Counted from the stretch's first letter, positions 1-8,612 are shown. The stretch is DNA of 64,000 bases from Streptomyces eurocidicus (GCF_002891295.1 NZ_LGUI01000001.1:310001-374000); one strand, 5' to 3'. Notes: a model not told the origin generated them from the sequence alone. A program made the numbers and translations.

Positions 1-28
1 GCTGATTTGATGTGGACGGCTCTTTTCC

Positions 29-58
29 CCATCCGAATCATCCGGACCATCCGAATCA
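29..58. repeat. 12-bp direct repeat upstream of sphingomyelinase
   Basis: CCATCCGAATCA occurs at 29-40 and again at 47-58, an 18-bp period that puts both copies almost on the same helix face. They lie 49-78 bp before the GTG start of the sphingomyelinase gene. This could be a binding site for an activator or repressor; no known consensus was matched. Confidence 0.35.
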
Positions 59-106
59 GGGGTCACCCCCGCATCAGGGCTGCCCCCGTCCCCACAGGGA
101 GATGCA

Positions 107-1102
107 GTGCCGATCGTCCAGCGCGCCGGAATCGCCTCCGCGCTCACCGCCGCCCTCGCGGCAGTCACCCTCACCGCCGTCGCACCTCAGCCGGCGCGGG
201 CGGCGACAGCGTCCGGCGCCGCCGTACCGGAGTTGAAGGTGCTCACGTACAACACCTTCCTCATGAGCAAGAATCTCTACCCGAATTGGGGCCAGGACCA
301 CCGCGCCAAGGAGATACCGGCCGCCGGATTCTTCCGTGGCAACGATGTCGTCGTTCTCCAGGAGGCGTTCGACAACGAGGCGTCGGACGCGCTGAAGGCC
401 GGCGCCGCCGGGCAGTACCCGCACCAGACGCCGGTCGTGGGCCGGAGCAAGGACGGCTGGGACGCCACGAGCGGGAATTACTCCACCACCACGCCGGAGG
501 ACGGCGGCGTGACGATCCTCAGCAAGTGGCCGATCGTCCGCAAGGAGCAGGTGATCTTCGCGGACGCGTGCGGCTCGGACTGGTGGTCCAACAAGGGCTT
601 CGCCTATGTGGTGCTGGACGTCAACGGCACCAAGGTCCATCTGGTCGGCACGCACACGCAGTCCACCGACAGCGGCTGCAAGGCGGGCGAGGCGGTGGCG
701 GACCGCGCCAAGCAGTTCCGGCAGATCGGCGCCTTCCTCGACGCCAAGAAGATCCCGGCGGGCGAGCAGGTCATGCTGGCGGGCGACCTGAACGTGGACT
801 CCCACAGTGCCGAGTACCCCTCGATGCTCGCCAACGCCGGCCTGGAGCCCGCGAGCACCCGCGACGGGCACCCGTACTCCTTCGACACCAAGGAGAACTC
901 CATCGCCGCCTACCGCTACCCGACGGACGGCCGCGAGGACCTCGACTACGTCCTCCACCGCAAGGGCCACGCCCGCCCCGCGACCTGGCGGAACACCGTG
1001 GTCAAGGAGGAGTCCGCGCCCTGGACCGTGTCCAGCTGGGGCAAGGACTACACGTACACCGACCTCTCGGACCACTACCCGGTGACCGCCGGTAAGAGCT
1101 GA
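107..1102 (+). CDS. secreted sphingomyelinase C (DNase I-like phosphodiesterase)
   Basis: 331 residues. Members of this family hydrolyse sphingomyelin to ceramide and phosphocholine outside the cell. The GTG at 107 follows an AGGGAGA ribosome site. A Sec signal peptide spans about residues 1-32 and ends in an AxA-type cleavage site. The endonuclease/exonuclease/phosphatase fold is clear: LTYNTF near 46, the metal-binding Glu86 in VLQEAF, His183 in GTHTQ, Asp227/Asn229 in GDLNVD, and the catalytic Asp322-His323 pair in LSDHYPV. These match the order of essential residues in Bacillus cereus sphingomyelinase. Cys155 and Cys191 may form a disulfide. It is a single gene with a hairpin terminator after it. 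Phospholipase C activity on other lipids cannot be excluded. Confidence 0.88.
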   Translation: MPIVQRAGIASALTAALAAVTLTAVAPQPARAATASGAAVPELKVLTYNTFLMSKNLYPNWGQDHRAKEIPAAGFFRGNDVVVLQEAFDNEASDALKAGAAGQYPHQTPVVGRSKDGWDATSGNYSTTTPEDGGVTILSKWPIVRKEQVIFADACGSDWWSNKGFAYVVLDVNGTKVHLVGTHTQSTDSGCKAGEAVADRAKQFRQIGAFLDAKKIPAGEQVMLAGDLNVDSHSAEYPSMLANAGLEPASTRDGHPYSFDTKENSIAAYRYPTDGREDLDYVLHRKGHARPATWRNTVVKEESAPWTVSSWGKDYTYTDLSDHYPVTAGKS

Positions 1103-1121
1103 TCAACAGCGCGGGCGCTTA

Positions 1122-1150
1122 CGGTGGGCGGGCGCGGAGCCCGCCCACCG
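1122..1150 (+). terminator. hairpin terminator after sphingomyelinase gene
   Basis: A perfect 12-bp GC stem (1122-1133 with 1139-1150) and a five-base loop lie 20 bp after the stop codon. There is no U-tract, as is usual in Streptomyces. Confidence 0.7.
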
Positions 1151-1244
1151 GACGCCCGGACCGCACCCCGCCGAGCACCAAGGTTCCGTATCGAGGCACC
1201 GGCCGACTCTGCTGTTCCGTCCCAGGTCATGCTTCAATAGGCGC

Positions 1245-1373
1245 ATGGCCAGCTACCAGAACACCGCGACGGGTCGCACCGACCTTGAGCCCTTCTGGCC
1301 TTCCCGTCAGCATGACGACTTCGACCGAGTGTGTTGCCGCGCGACTTCCGCGCAGGCCCACTCCCCCCGCTGA
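1245..1373 (+). CDS. small upstream ORF with tandem cysteine codons (putative leader peptide)
   Basis: A 42-residue reading frame starts at ATG 1245 and ends 100 bp before the winged-helix gene. No Shine-Dalgarno sequence precedes it; an A/T-containing CAATAG lies just upstream, so the mRNA could be leaderless. The peptide contains DFDRVCCRA with adjacent Cys codons TGT TGC. This resembles actinobacterial leader peptides (R-x-V-D-x-x-R-V-C) and the polycysteine small ORFs that act as cysteine-responsive attenuators in mycobacteria. The downstream gene is not an evident sulfur gene, so the attenuation role is inference. It could also be a non-functional ORF. Confidence 0.4.
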   Translation: MASYQNTATGRTDLEPFWPSRQHDDFDRVCCRATSAQAHSPR

Positions 1374-1473
1374 CCCCACGTCGAAGTCAGCCGCCGGTCA
1401 CCGCACCCGGCCAACGGCCCCGCGCAACGCACGTCCATTCGACGGTCCCTCGCGCGAAAGAGCTGAGCTCTCC

Positions 1474-2043
1474 ATGACGAACCTCCGCACCCTGACCGTG
1501 CCCGCCCCGGCCCCCCAGGAGGCGCCGGCCGGTTCCCCCGCTCCGCACCCCGCCCACCGCCACCGACTCCGCGCCGTGGCCCCGGACGAGGTGCCGCCCG
1601 TCGCCGAGCTGCTGCACTCCGGCGCCGCGACATGGCTGCCCGCGCCGCAGCACACGGTCCCGACGCTGCCGGGCCAGCCGCCGATGATCGGCTATCTGGT
1701 GCTCGTACCGGCCGAGCAGCCGGCCCCCGAGCCCGCCGCCACCGAGGGGGACGCCCTGGTGAGCATCGACCCCGAGCAGCGCACCGCCCGGGTCGCGGGC
1801 CGGCTGCTGGACCTGACGTACCTGGAGTTCGAGCTCCTCGCGCACCTGGTCGCGCACCCCAACCGGGTGCACACCCGCGACCAGCTCGTACAGACCGTCT
1901 GGGGCTACGGTCACGTGGGCGACGGCCGCACCGTGGACGTCCATGTGGCCCGGCTCCGCCGCAAGATGGGCGCCGAGTACCGCGCCTCGATCGTCACCGT
2001 CCGGCGGGTCGGGTACAAGTACGCGCCGCCGATCGCCTACTGA
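1474..2043 (+). CDS. stand-alone winged-helix (OmpR-type) DNA-binding protein
   Basis: 189 residues from the ATG at 1474, preceded by an AAAGAG site. A proline/alanine-rich N-terminal region of about 100 residues has no receiver-domain signature. Residues about 105-187 form a Trans_reg_C winged helix: LDLTYLEFELLAHLVAHPNRV, then TRDQLVQTVWGY, then GRTVDVHVARLRRKMG and a closing VRRVGYKYA hairpin. It is therefore a DNA-binding regulator without a phosphoacceptor, a type common in Streptomyces. The in-frame region upstream of 1474 overlaps the small cysteine ORF and is poorly coding, which supports the later start. Target genes are unknown. Confidence 0.8.
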   Translation: MTNLRTLTVPAPAPQEAPAGSPAPHPAHRHRLRAVAPDEVPPVAELLHSGAATWLPAPQHTVPTLPGQPPMIGYLVLVPAEQPAPEPAATEGDALVSIDPEQRTARVAGRLLDLTYLEFELLAHLVAHPNRVHTRDQLVQTVWGYGHVGDGRTVDVHVARLRRKMGAEYRASIVTVRRVGYKYAPPIAY

Positions 2044-2092
2044 CCGATCCGGCGCGCCGGGAACAAACGCCGAGGTCAGCGAGGGTGTGGGG

Positions 2093-2110
2093 GGTGTACC
2101 CAGGTACACC
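2093..2110. promoter_or_regulatory. 8-bp inverted repeat upstream of histidine kinase gene
   Basis: GGTGTACC-ca-GGTACACC is a perfect dyad with a two-base spacer, 104 bp before the kinase start. It could be an operator or part of a terminator for the upstream regulator gene, being embedded in a longer imperfect G/C inverted repeat. Confidence 0.35.
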
Positions 2111-2213
2111 ACGCGCCGGGTGGTGCCCCCCGTGACCGGCCGGACGTGATCACGCAGACTGTTCCCGGGGCCCGAGGGACGGGCGCCGGGAACGGGCGCG
2201 AGGAGAACACCGG

Positions 2214-3490
2214 ATGAAGGTCCGCGACGCACTGCTGGCGGGCGCGAGGGGACTCTGGCTCGCGATCTTCGGGTTGGTGATGTCGATCCTGCTCTTCGTC
2301 CTCACCGTGCTCTCGATCTGCCTCGTCGTACTGGGCGTCGGCCTGGTCACCACCCCGCTCGCCGTCAAGGCCCTGCGGGCCTACGCCGATATGCGCCGCG
2401 GCCAGGCGGAGGACTGGGCGGGCGTACGGATACCCACGCCGTACGGGCCCGCCCGCCCGGCCCCGCGCGCCGGGATCGTCGGCCGGGTGGAACAGTGCGT
2501 GGCCCTGCTGAAGGACAAGGCCACCTGGCGCGACCTCCAGTGGCTGCTCGTGGACATGACCCTCGGCACGGTGCTCGCCCTGCTGCCCGCCGTCCTGCTC
2601 GTCTACGCGATCTGGGGCCCGGTGCTGGCCCTCGGCGTCTGGAAGCCGATCGTCCGGGCGGACGGAACGTTCTGGTTCACCTTCGTCCCGGTCACCGATC
2701 AGTTCACCGCGAACCTCGCGGCCGCCACCGGACTCGGCTTCGGCGTCGTCGGCCTCTTCGTGAACCGGCTCCTGATGCGCGGCCACGCCCTGCTGAACCG
2801 GCAGTTGCTCCGGCCCACCCGCGAGCGGGAGCTCACGCTCCGCGTCGACCGGCTGACCGAGTCCCGGCACGACGCGGTGGACAGCTCGGCCGCGGAGCTG
2901 CGCCGCATCGAGCGGGACCTGCACGACGGCGCCCAGGCCCGGCTGGTGGCGATGGGCATGAGCCTGGGCACCATCGAGGCACTGATCGAGAAGGACCCGG
3001 CGCAGGCCAAGCGGCTGCTGGCCGCGGCCCGCGCCGACTCCGCGGAGGCCCTCACCGAGCTGCGCGACCTGGTGCGCGGCATCCACCCGCCCGTCCTCGC
3101 CGAGCGCGGCCTGGGCGACGCCGTACGGGCCCTGGCGCTGCGGATGCCGCTGCCGGTCGAGGTGGACGTGGAGCTGGCCGGCCGGGCGGAGGCGCCGGTG
3201 GAGTCGGCGGCGTACTTCGCGGTCAGCGAGGTCCTCACCAACGCCGCCAAGCACTCGGGCGCCCGGCGGGTCTGGGTCGACATGCACCACGCCGACGGCA
3301 CGCTGCGGATCGCCGTGACCGACAACGGCCGCGGGGCGCGGGGCGGCCGGGGGCGGGGGCGGCCGGGGGCGGTACGGGGCTGCTCGGGATCGAGCGGCGG
3401 CTCGGGGCGTTCGACGGGGTGCTGGGTGTGAGCAGTCCGGTGGGTGGGCCGACGATGGTGACGATGGAGATTCCCTGCGTGCTGGGGTGA
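2214..3490 (+). CDS. sensor histidine kinase, NarL-partner type (frameshifted)
   Basis: Membrane kinase predicted to phosphorylate the response regulator encoded next. ATG 2214 follows a GAGGAG site. N-terminal membrane segments sit near residues 15-50 and 105-185, in an arrangement seen in the Streptomyces sensor-domain kinases. The HisKA_3 box ERDLHDGAQARL carries phosphoacceptor His237; the HATPase N-box EVLTNAAKH is near 340 and DNGRG near 370. Just after DNGRG the frame is lost in a run of G and C at about 3340-3375. The expected C-terminus (GTGLLGIERRL, then GGPTMVTMEIP) continues to 3490 in the -1 frame. A single missing base restores a full-length protein, so this is either a recent pseudogene or a homopolymer sequencing error. 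Confidence 0.8.
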
Positions 3491-3496
3491 CGGGTG

Positions 3497-3672
3497 GGGT
3501 GCCGCCGCTGCGCGGGGCTTTTTCCCCACCCCGCCCCTTCCCGTAACCGAGGGCAAGCCCCCGGGCCCCCTTCCGCGCTCCGCGCGGTGTCCTCAATCGC
3601 CGGACGGGCTGAAATCAGCCCGTCCGGCGATTGAGGGCATTCAGGAAGGGGCGCCCGCGCAGCGGCACCCCC
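3497..3672. repeat. dispersed palindromic intergenic element, complete copy
   Basis: Both arms are present around a central hairpin: the left arm has GCGCGGGGCTTT and CCGCCCCTTCCCG, and the right arm has GGAAGGGGCG and GCGCAGCGGCACCCC in inverted order. Half copies of the same element occur at about 12351, 35219, 39654 and 56994, with a remnant at 28470. It separates the kinase gene from its response regulator gene. Confidence 0.75.
3591..3636 (+). terminator. 21-bp perfect hairpin at centre of the dispersed element
   Basis: A perfect 21-bp stem (3591-3611 with 3616-3636) is closed by the four-base loop AAAT. It lies 100 bp after the kinase stop codon. It is expected to stop or weaken transcription in either direction, although no U-tract follows. 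Confidence 0.7.
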
Positions 3673-3742
3673 TCCCCCATCCGCGACCATAGGGGACCCG
3701 GCCCCGCCCACCCGGCGGGCCACCTCCCGAAATGGAGTCCCC

Positions 3743-4399
3743 GTGCGCGTAGTCCTCGCCGAAGACCTGTTCCTGCTGCGGGACGGCCTGGTCCGGTTGC
3801 TGGAGGCGTACGACTTCGAGATCGCCGCGGCCGTGGAGAGCGGCCCCGAGCTGACCCGGGCACTGGCGGAGCTCAAGCCCGACGTGGCGGTCGTGGACGT
3901 ACGCCTGCCCCCGTCGTTCACGGACGAGGGGCTCCAGTGCGCGCTCGCGGCCCGGCGCGAGACGCCCGGGCTGCCGGTCCTGGTGCTGTCCCAGCACGTG
4001 GAGCAGCTCTACGCGCGGGAGCTGCTCGCCGACGGCAGCGGCGGCGTGGGCTATCTGCTCAAGGACCGGGTCTTCGACGCGGACCAGTTCGTGGACGCCG
4101 TGCGGCGGGTGGCCGGGGGCGGCACCGCGATGGACCCGCAGGTCATCTCGCAGCTGCTGTCCCGGCGGGAGCGGGACCGGCCGATGGCCCGGCTCACCCC
4201 GCGCGAGCGCGAGGTGATGGAACTGATGGCACAGGGCAGGTCCAACGCGGCGATAGCCGACCGGCTCCAGGTGACCGAACGGGCCGTCGCCAAGCACACG
4301 TCGAACATCTTCGTGAAGCTGGGGCTGCCGGTGTCGGACGACGACAACCGGCGGGTGCTGGCGGTACTGGCCTATCTGGACCGGGGCGGGGAGGGGTGA
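3743..4399 (+). CDS. NarL/LuxR-family response regulator
   Basis: 218 residues from GTG 3743, with a GGAG site seven bases upstream. The receiver domain (about 1-120) has the acidic pair Glu7-Asp8, phosphoacceptor Asp52 in VVDVRLPP, a conserved Ser in VLVLSQ and Lys in YLLKDRV. The C-terminal LuxR-type helix-turn-helix (about 150-200) reads LTPREREVMELMAQG, IADRLQVTERAVAKH and NIFVKLGL. It is the probable partner of the preceding histidine kinase, from which it is separated by the palindromic repeat, so the two may not be produced in equal amounts. Targets are unknown. Confidence 0.92.
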   Translation: MRVVLAEDLFLLRDGLVRLLEAYDFEIAAAVESGPELTRALAELKPDVAVVDVRLPPSFTDEGLQCALAARRETPGLPVLVLSQHVEQLYARELLADGSGGVGYLLKDRVFDADQFVDAVRRVAGGGTAMDPQVISQLLSRRERDRPMARLTPREREVMELMAQGRSNAAIADRLQVTERAVAKHTSNIFVKLGLPVSDDDNRRVLAVLAYLDRGGEG

Positions 4400-4540
4400 G
4401 CGGGGCGCGGGGCGGGGCGGGTGGGGGAAAGAACCCCGGACGCACCCACCGCCCGCGCGCCCCATTGCTCCCCCCTGAGCCGCCGGTTAGCGTGCGCCTC
4501 GCACGCGTCCGTTGTCGCACACCGCACAGTGGGGAGCGCC

Positions 4541-7500
4541 ATGACCGAGCCGTCGAACCCTCCCGGACCGTCGACCGGACCCTCGCCCGAGCCGCCGCCC
4601 GAATCCTCGCCCGAGCCCCCGGCCGGCCCGTCCAGACGCCTGCTCCTGGGTGCCGCCGGAGCCCTGGGCGCCGGGGCCGCCCTCGGCACCGCCGCCCCCG
4701 CCGGAGCCGCACCGCCCGACGGACGCGCCCCTTTCTCCACGGCCCCTGCCGCCGCCGCCCTCCGGCGGCTGCTCGGCGACCACGCGGCGCAGTTCCGGCT
4801 CACTCCCCTCACCGGTGGCCGGGAGCGCTTCGAGGTCGGGGGCGCGGCCGGCCGGATCGAGGTGGCGGGCACGAGCCCGGCGGTGCTGCTGACGGGCGTG
4901 CACTGGTACCTGAAGTACGGGTGCCGGGCCCATCTCACCTGGAACGCGCGACAGCTCGACCTGCCCCGCACCCTGCCCGCGCCGCCTCGCGGACTGAATC
5001 GTTCCACCGGGCTCCGGCACCGCTTCGCGCTCAACGACACCAACGACGGCTACACCTCCCCGTACGCCGACTGGGCCTACTGGGAACGGATGATCGACAT
5101 CCTGGCCCTGCACGGCTGCAACGAGGTCCTGGTGATCGCCGGGCACGAGGCCGTCTACCACCGCCTCTGGCAGGGCTTCGGCTACTCCGAGGCCGAGTCC
5201 CGCGCCTGGCTACCCGCGCCCTCGCACCAGCCGTGGTGGCTGCTCCAGAACCTCAGCGGCTACGGCGGCCCCCTCACCCCCGACCTGATCTCGCGGCGGG
5301 CCGCGCTCGGCCGGCGCATCGCCGACCGGCTGCGGGAGCTGGGCATGGCCCCGGTCCTGCCCGGCTACTACGGGTCCGTACCGGACGGCTTCACCGCCCG
5401 GAACCCCGGCGCGGCGGTCGTCCCGCAGGGCATGTGGCACGGCTTCCGGCGCCCGGACTGGCTCGACCCGCGCACCGCGGCGTTCCCGCGCGTGGCCGCC
5501 GCCTACTACCGCCACCAGGCCGAACTCCTCGGCGAGGCCGCCCACTTCAAGATGGACCTGCTGCACGAGGGCGGCACGGCCGGCGGCGTCCCCGTCGCGG
5601 CCGCCGCCAAGGGCGTCGAGCGGGCGCTGCGCACCGCGCACCCGGACGCCACCTGGGTGATCCTCGGCTGGCAGGACAACCCGCTCCCCGAACTCCTGAA
5701 CGCCGTCGACCGCAAGCGGATGCTGATCGTCGACGGGATCTCGGAGCGGTTCAAGGGCATCACCGACCGGGAGAAGGACTGGGGCGGCACCCCGTACGCG
5801 TTCGGCACGATCCCGAACTTCGGCGGGCGGACGACGATCGGCGCCAAGACGCACCTGTGGACCGAGAAGTTCTTCGCCTGGCGCGACAAGCCGGACAGCG
5901 CCCTCGTCGGCACCGCCTACATGCCGGAGGCCGCCGACCGCGACCCCGCGGCCTTCGAGTTCTTCTCCGAGCTGGCCTGGCAGGACCGGGCGCCCGACCG
6001 CGCCGGGTGGTTCGGCGCGTACGCCGCCTTCCGCTACGGGCGCGAGGACCCGGCCGCGCGGGGCGCCTGGACCGCGCTGTGCGAGACCGCCTACCGGCAG
6101 GAGGCGCCCGAGCGCAGCGACCCGCACGACAGCCTGTTCGCCGCCCGCCCGGACCTCGCCGCCGACCGCGCGGGCGAGTACGCGCCGAGCGCCCTGTCCT
6201 ACGACCCGGCCCGCTTCGACGCCGCGCTGGCCGGGCTGCTGGCCGCGGGCGCGCCGCTGCGCGCCACCGACACGTACCGCTTCGACCTGGTCGACGTCGC
6301 CCGGCAGGCGCTCGCGCACCGCAGCAGGCAGCTGCTGCCCGAGCTGCGGAGCGCGTACGAGCGCAAGGACCTGGCCGCGTTCCGCACGCTCGCGGCGCTG
6401 TGGCTGAGGCTGATGCGGCTGGCCGACGACATCGCGGGGACGCACCGGGAGTTCCTGGTCGGCCCGTGGAACGCGGCGGCGCGGGCGTGGGCGACCGGGA
6501 CCGCGCAGGCCACGGAGCTGGAGCGCACGGCCAGGATACTGATCACCGTGTGGGGCGGGCGGGCGACGTCCGACGACGGGAAGCTGCACGACTACGCGAA
6601 CCGCGACTGGCACGGCCTGATGGGCGACTTCTACATGCCGCGCTGGCGGCGCTGGCTGGAGGCGCTGGAGGACGCGCTGCGGGAGGGCCGGGCGCCGAGA
6701 CCCGTGGACTGGTACACGGTGGAGGAGCCGTGGACCCGGGAGACCAAGGAGTATCCGCTGCGGCCGGTGGGCGACGCCCACCGCACGGCGCTGCGGGTGC
6801 GGGACGCCCTCGCCACCGCCCCGTACCAGGGCGCGCTGTCGGCCTCGGCGCTGCCCACGGCCGTCGCGCCGGGCGGCACCACGACCGTCACCGTCTCCCT
6901 CGCCAACGTCAACGGGCTGCGGGGCACCGGCCGCGTCGACCTCGCCCTCGCGGGCCTCACCGCCACCCCGCAGGGCGCGACCTCGCTGCCCCGGCTGGCC
7001 CCGGGCGCCACCGGCTCGGCCCGCTGGCGGGTCACCGCGCCGGCGGCGCCGCTGGAGCGCCCGCTGCAACGGCTGCCGTACGAGGTGAGCGCCGTCTACG
7101 GGCCGCAGGGCGAGGACCGGGTGCGGTCGGTGCGGAGCGGCACCCTGTTCCTGGCCGGGCCGCTGGGGTCCGGCTGGCACACGGCGACGGACAACGCCGC
7201 CGTCTTCGGCCGGCTGGGCGAGGACCGGTTCGCGATCGACGGCGCGGGCGAGGACCTGTGGAAGGGCACCGAGCAGTTCGGCACCGTCTACCGCGCGGGG
7301 GCGCTGGCGGTCCGGGCGGTGGCGTCGGTCCGGGTGGACGCCCAGACGGACACGGGGAGCTGGGCACGGTCCGGGATCATCGTCCGCAACGGCCTCGCGG
7401 GGCGCTCGCCGGGCGCCGTGAACCTGGCCGTGACGCCGGGGCAGGGCGTGGTCGTGTCGTACGACTCCAACGGCGACGGCACGTTCGACGCCTACCGCCG

Positions 7501-7726
7501 CATCACCGGCATCAAGGCCCCCGTCCACCTCAGGCTGACCCGGGCCGGCACGGACCTGTACCGGGCGGAGTGCTCCACGGACGAGGGCGCGACATGGCGG
7601 CCGGTCGCGGAGGTACGGGTCCCGGGCACGGCGGCGCGGCAGGACGTGGGCATGTTCCTGACCGCAGGCAACGACGGCAGCGGCGAGCGGGGCACGGCGG
7701 AGTTCAGCGGGTGGCGATTGACGTGA
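4541..7726 (+). CDS. secreted alpha-N-acetylglucosaminidase, GH89
   Basis: 1061 residues from ATG 4541 after GGGGAG. The family removes terminal alpha-linked N-acetylglucosamine. A Tat-type signal with SRRLLLGAAG follows a Pro/Glu-rich N-terminus. The three NAGLU regions are in order: N-terminal domain, catalytic barrel with YADWAYWERMIDILALHGCNE and NLSGYGGPL, and helical C-terminal domain. By comparison with human NAGLU, Glu343 in LLHEGG should be the acid/base and Glu463 in AYMPEAAD the nucleophile. It is longer than the human enzyme (about 740 residues): the last 280 residues add a beta-rich linker and a concanavalin-like (DUF1349-type) module that may bind carbohydrate. No partner genes are nearby. 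The substrate in soil is unknown. Confidence 0.9.
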   Translation: MTEPSNPPGPSTGPSPEPPPESSPEPPAGPSRRLLLGAAGALGAGAALGTAAPAGAAPPDGRAPFSTAPAAAALRRLLGDHAAQFRLTPLTGGRERFEVGGAAGRIEVAGTSPAVLLTGVHWYLKYGCRAHLTWNARQLDLPRTLPAPPRGLNRSTGLRHRFALNDTNDGYTSPYADWAYWERMIDILALHGCNEVLVIAGHEAVYHRLWQGFGYSEAESRAWLPAPSHQPWWLLQNLSGYGGPLTPDLISRRAALGRRIADRLRELGMAPVLPGYYGSVPDGFTARNPGAAVVPQGMWHGFRRPDWLDPRTAAFPRVAAAYYRHQAELLGEAAHFKMDLLHEGGTAGGVPVAAAAKGVERALRTAHPDATWVILGWQDNPLPELLNAVDRKRMLIVDGISERFKGITDREKDWGGTPYAFGTIPNFGGRTTIGAKTHLWTEKFFAWRDKPDSALVGTAYMPEAADRDPAAFEFFSELAWQDRAPDRAGWFGAYAAFRYGREDPAARGAWTALCETAYRQEAPERSDPHDSLFAARPDLAADRAGEYAPSALSYDPARFDAALAGLLAAGAPLRATDTYRFDLVDVARQALAHRSRQLLPELRSAYERKDLAAFRTLAALWLRLMRLADDIAGTHREFLVGPWNAAARAWATGTAQATELERTARILITVWGGRATSDDGKLHDYANRDWHGLMGDFYMPRWRRWLEALEDALREGRAPRPVDWYTVEEPWTRETKEYPLRPVGDAHRTALRVRDALATAPYQGALSASALPTAVAPGGTTTVTVSLANVNGLRGTGRVDLALAGLTATPQGATSLPRLAPGATGSARWRVTAPAAPLERPLQRLPYEVSAVYGPQGEDRVRSVRSGTLFLAGPLGSGWHTATDNAAVFGRLGEDRFAIDGAGEDLWKGTEQFGTVYRAGALAVRAVASVRVDAQTDTGSWARSGIIVRNGLAGRSPGAVNLAVTPGQGVVVSYDSNGDGTFDAYRRITGIKAPVHLRLTRAGTDLYRAECSTDEGATWRPVAEVRVPGTAARQDVGMFLTAGNDGSGERGTAEFSGWRLT

Positions 7727-7880
7727 CGGGTCCGGTTCGGTCCGGGCCTGTCGGGAGGGCCGCGGGCCCGAGGCAGGCGGGCCGGCCGCTTGCGGGTCCG
7801 GGCCGGCGGACCGGGGCCCGGCGGGGCTCGCCGGCCGGAGGGCCGTAGGCCGGGCCGGCGGACCGGGAGCCAGAGCCCGG

Positions 7881-7910
7881 GTGCCGTGGGACCGGGTGCC
7901 GTGGGACCGG
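7881..7910. repeat. perfect 15-bp tandem duplication in intergenic DNA
   Basis: GTGCCGTGGGACCGG is present twice head to tail, followed by GC-rich inverted motifs. It lies in the 280-bp non-coding stretch between the GH89 gene and the rhomboid-like gene, which otherwise holds only low-complexity GC repeats and no convincing gene. Confidence 0.5.
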
Positions 7911-8006
7911 GCCCGGCGCCCGCGGCGCCCGGCCCGGCACGCCGGGTCCGAGGGTCCGGGCGCCCAGGGGATTGAGACCGCCCCCGGTTCGGACGATCAT
8001 GGCGGG

Positions 8007-8612
8007 ATGACCCCACGGCTCGTCCGGCTCGCCCCCGCCTACGTCGGGACCGTCCTCGCCGGCTCGTACGCGACGCACCGGCTGCTGCCGCCCGCGGCGC
8101 GCGAGCGTCTGCTGCGGCGCTGCTCGACCAACGCCGACAACCTCGACGGCGGGCGCTGGGACACCCTCGCGACCAGCGCCCTGCTCACCGAGGGGCCGGT
8201 GGAACTCCCCTACGCGCTGTTGCTCCTGGCCGTCCTCGGCTACGCCGAGTACGCGTACGGGGCATGGTGGGCGGCCGGTGCCTTCGTCTGCGGGCACGTG
8301 GGCGCGTCCCTGCTGGTGTACGCGGGGCTGCGCGCCGTCCGCGCCGGGTCGCGGACCCGGTCCGCGACCGACGTCGGGCCGAGCTACGGCTATCAGGCGG
8401 TGCTGGGCGCCCTGGGCGCGTCCCTGCCGAGGGGCGCCGCCCGCACCGGCGCGTGCGCCGCCCTCCTCGCGCTCGGCGCGCGCCCTCTGCTCCGGGGGCG
8501 GCGGCCCACCTTCACCGACGTGGGGCACCTGGCGGCGCTGGGGCTGGGCATGGGCATGAGCCTGGGGATCTCCCTGGGACCATGGAGGGCACGGGGAGCC
8601 CGGGCGGCGTAG
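8007..8612 (+). CDS. rhomboid-like integral membrane protein
   Basis: 201 residues from ATG 8007, preceded by GGCGGG. Five or six hydrophobic segments are seen. The order of elements matches the actinobacterial rhomboid-like family: CSTNADNL after the first membrane segment, then DVGPSYGYQAVLGAL with a candidate Ser, and a late His in FTDVGHLAALGLGMG. These would form the Ser-His dyad of an intramembrane protease. The Ser context (GPSYG) departs from the classic GxSG, so proteolytic activity is uncertain. It stands alone; the following phosphatase gene has its own upstream dyad. Confidence 0.7.
   Translation: MTPRLVRLAPAYVGTVLAGSYATHRLLPPAARERLLRRCSTNADNLDGGRWDTLATSALLTEGPVELPYALLLLAVLGYAEYAYGAWWAAGAFVCGHVGASLLVYAGLRAVRAGSRTRSATDVGPSYGYQAVLGALGASLPRGAARTGACAALLALGARPLLRGRRPTFTDVGHLAALGLGMGMSLGISLGPWRARGARAA

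Noticed and set aside
1285..1473. Extended N-terminus of the winged-helix protein from 1285
   Set aside because: The extension overlaps the small cysteine ORF, lacks a ribosome site and has poor codon bias; ATG 1474 has a ribosome site.
3631..7848. 1405-codon open frame overlapping the GH89 gene
   Set aside because: A high-GC shadow frame: Arg/Pro/Gly-rich low-complexity translation without domains, while another frame encodes a clear GH89 enzyme.
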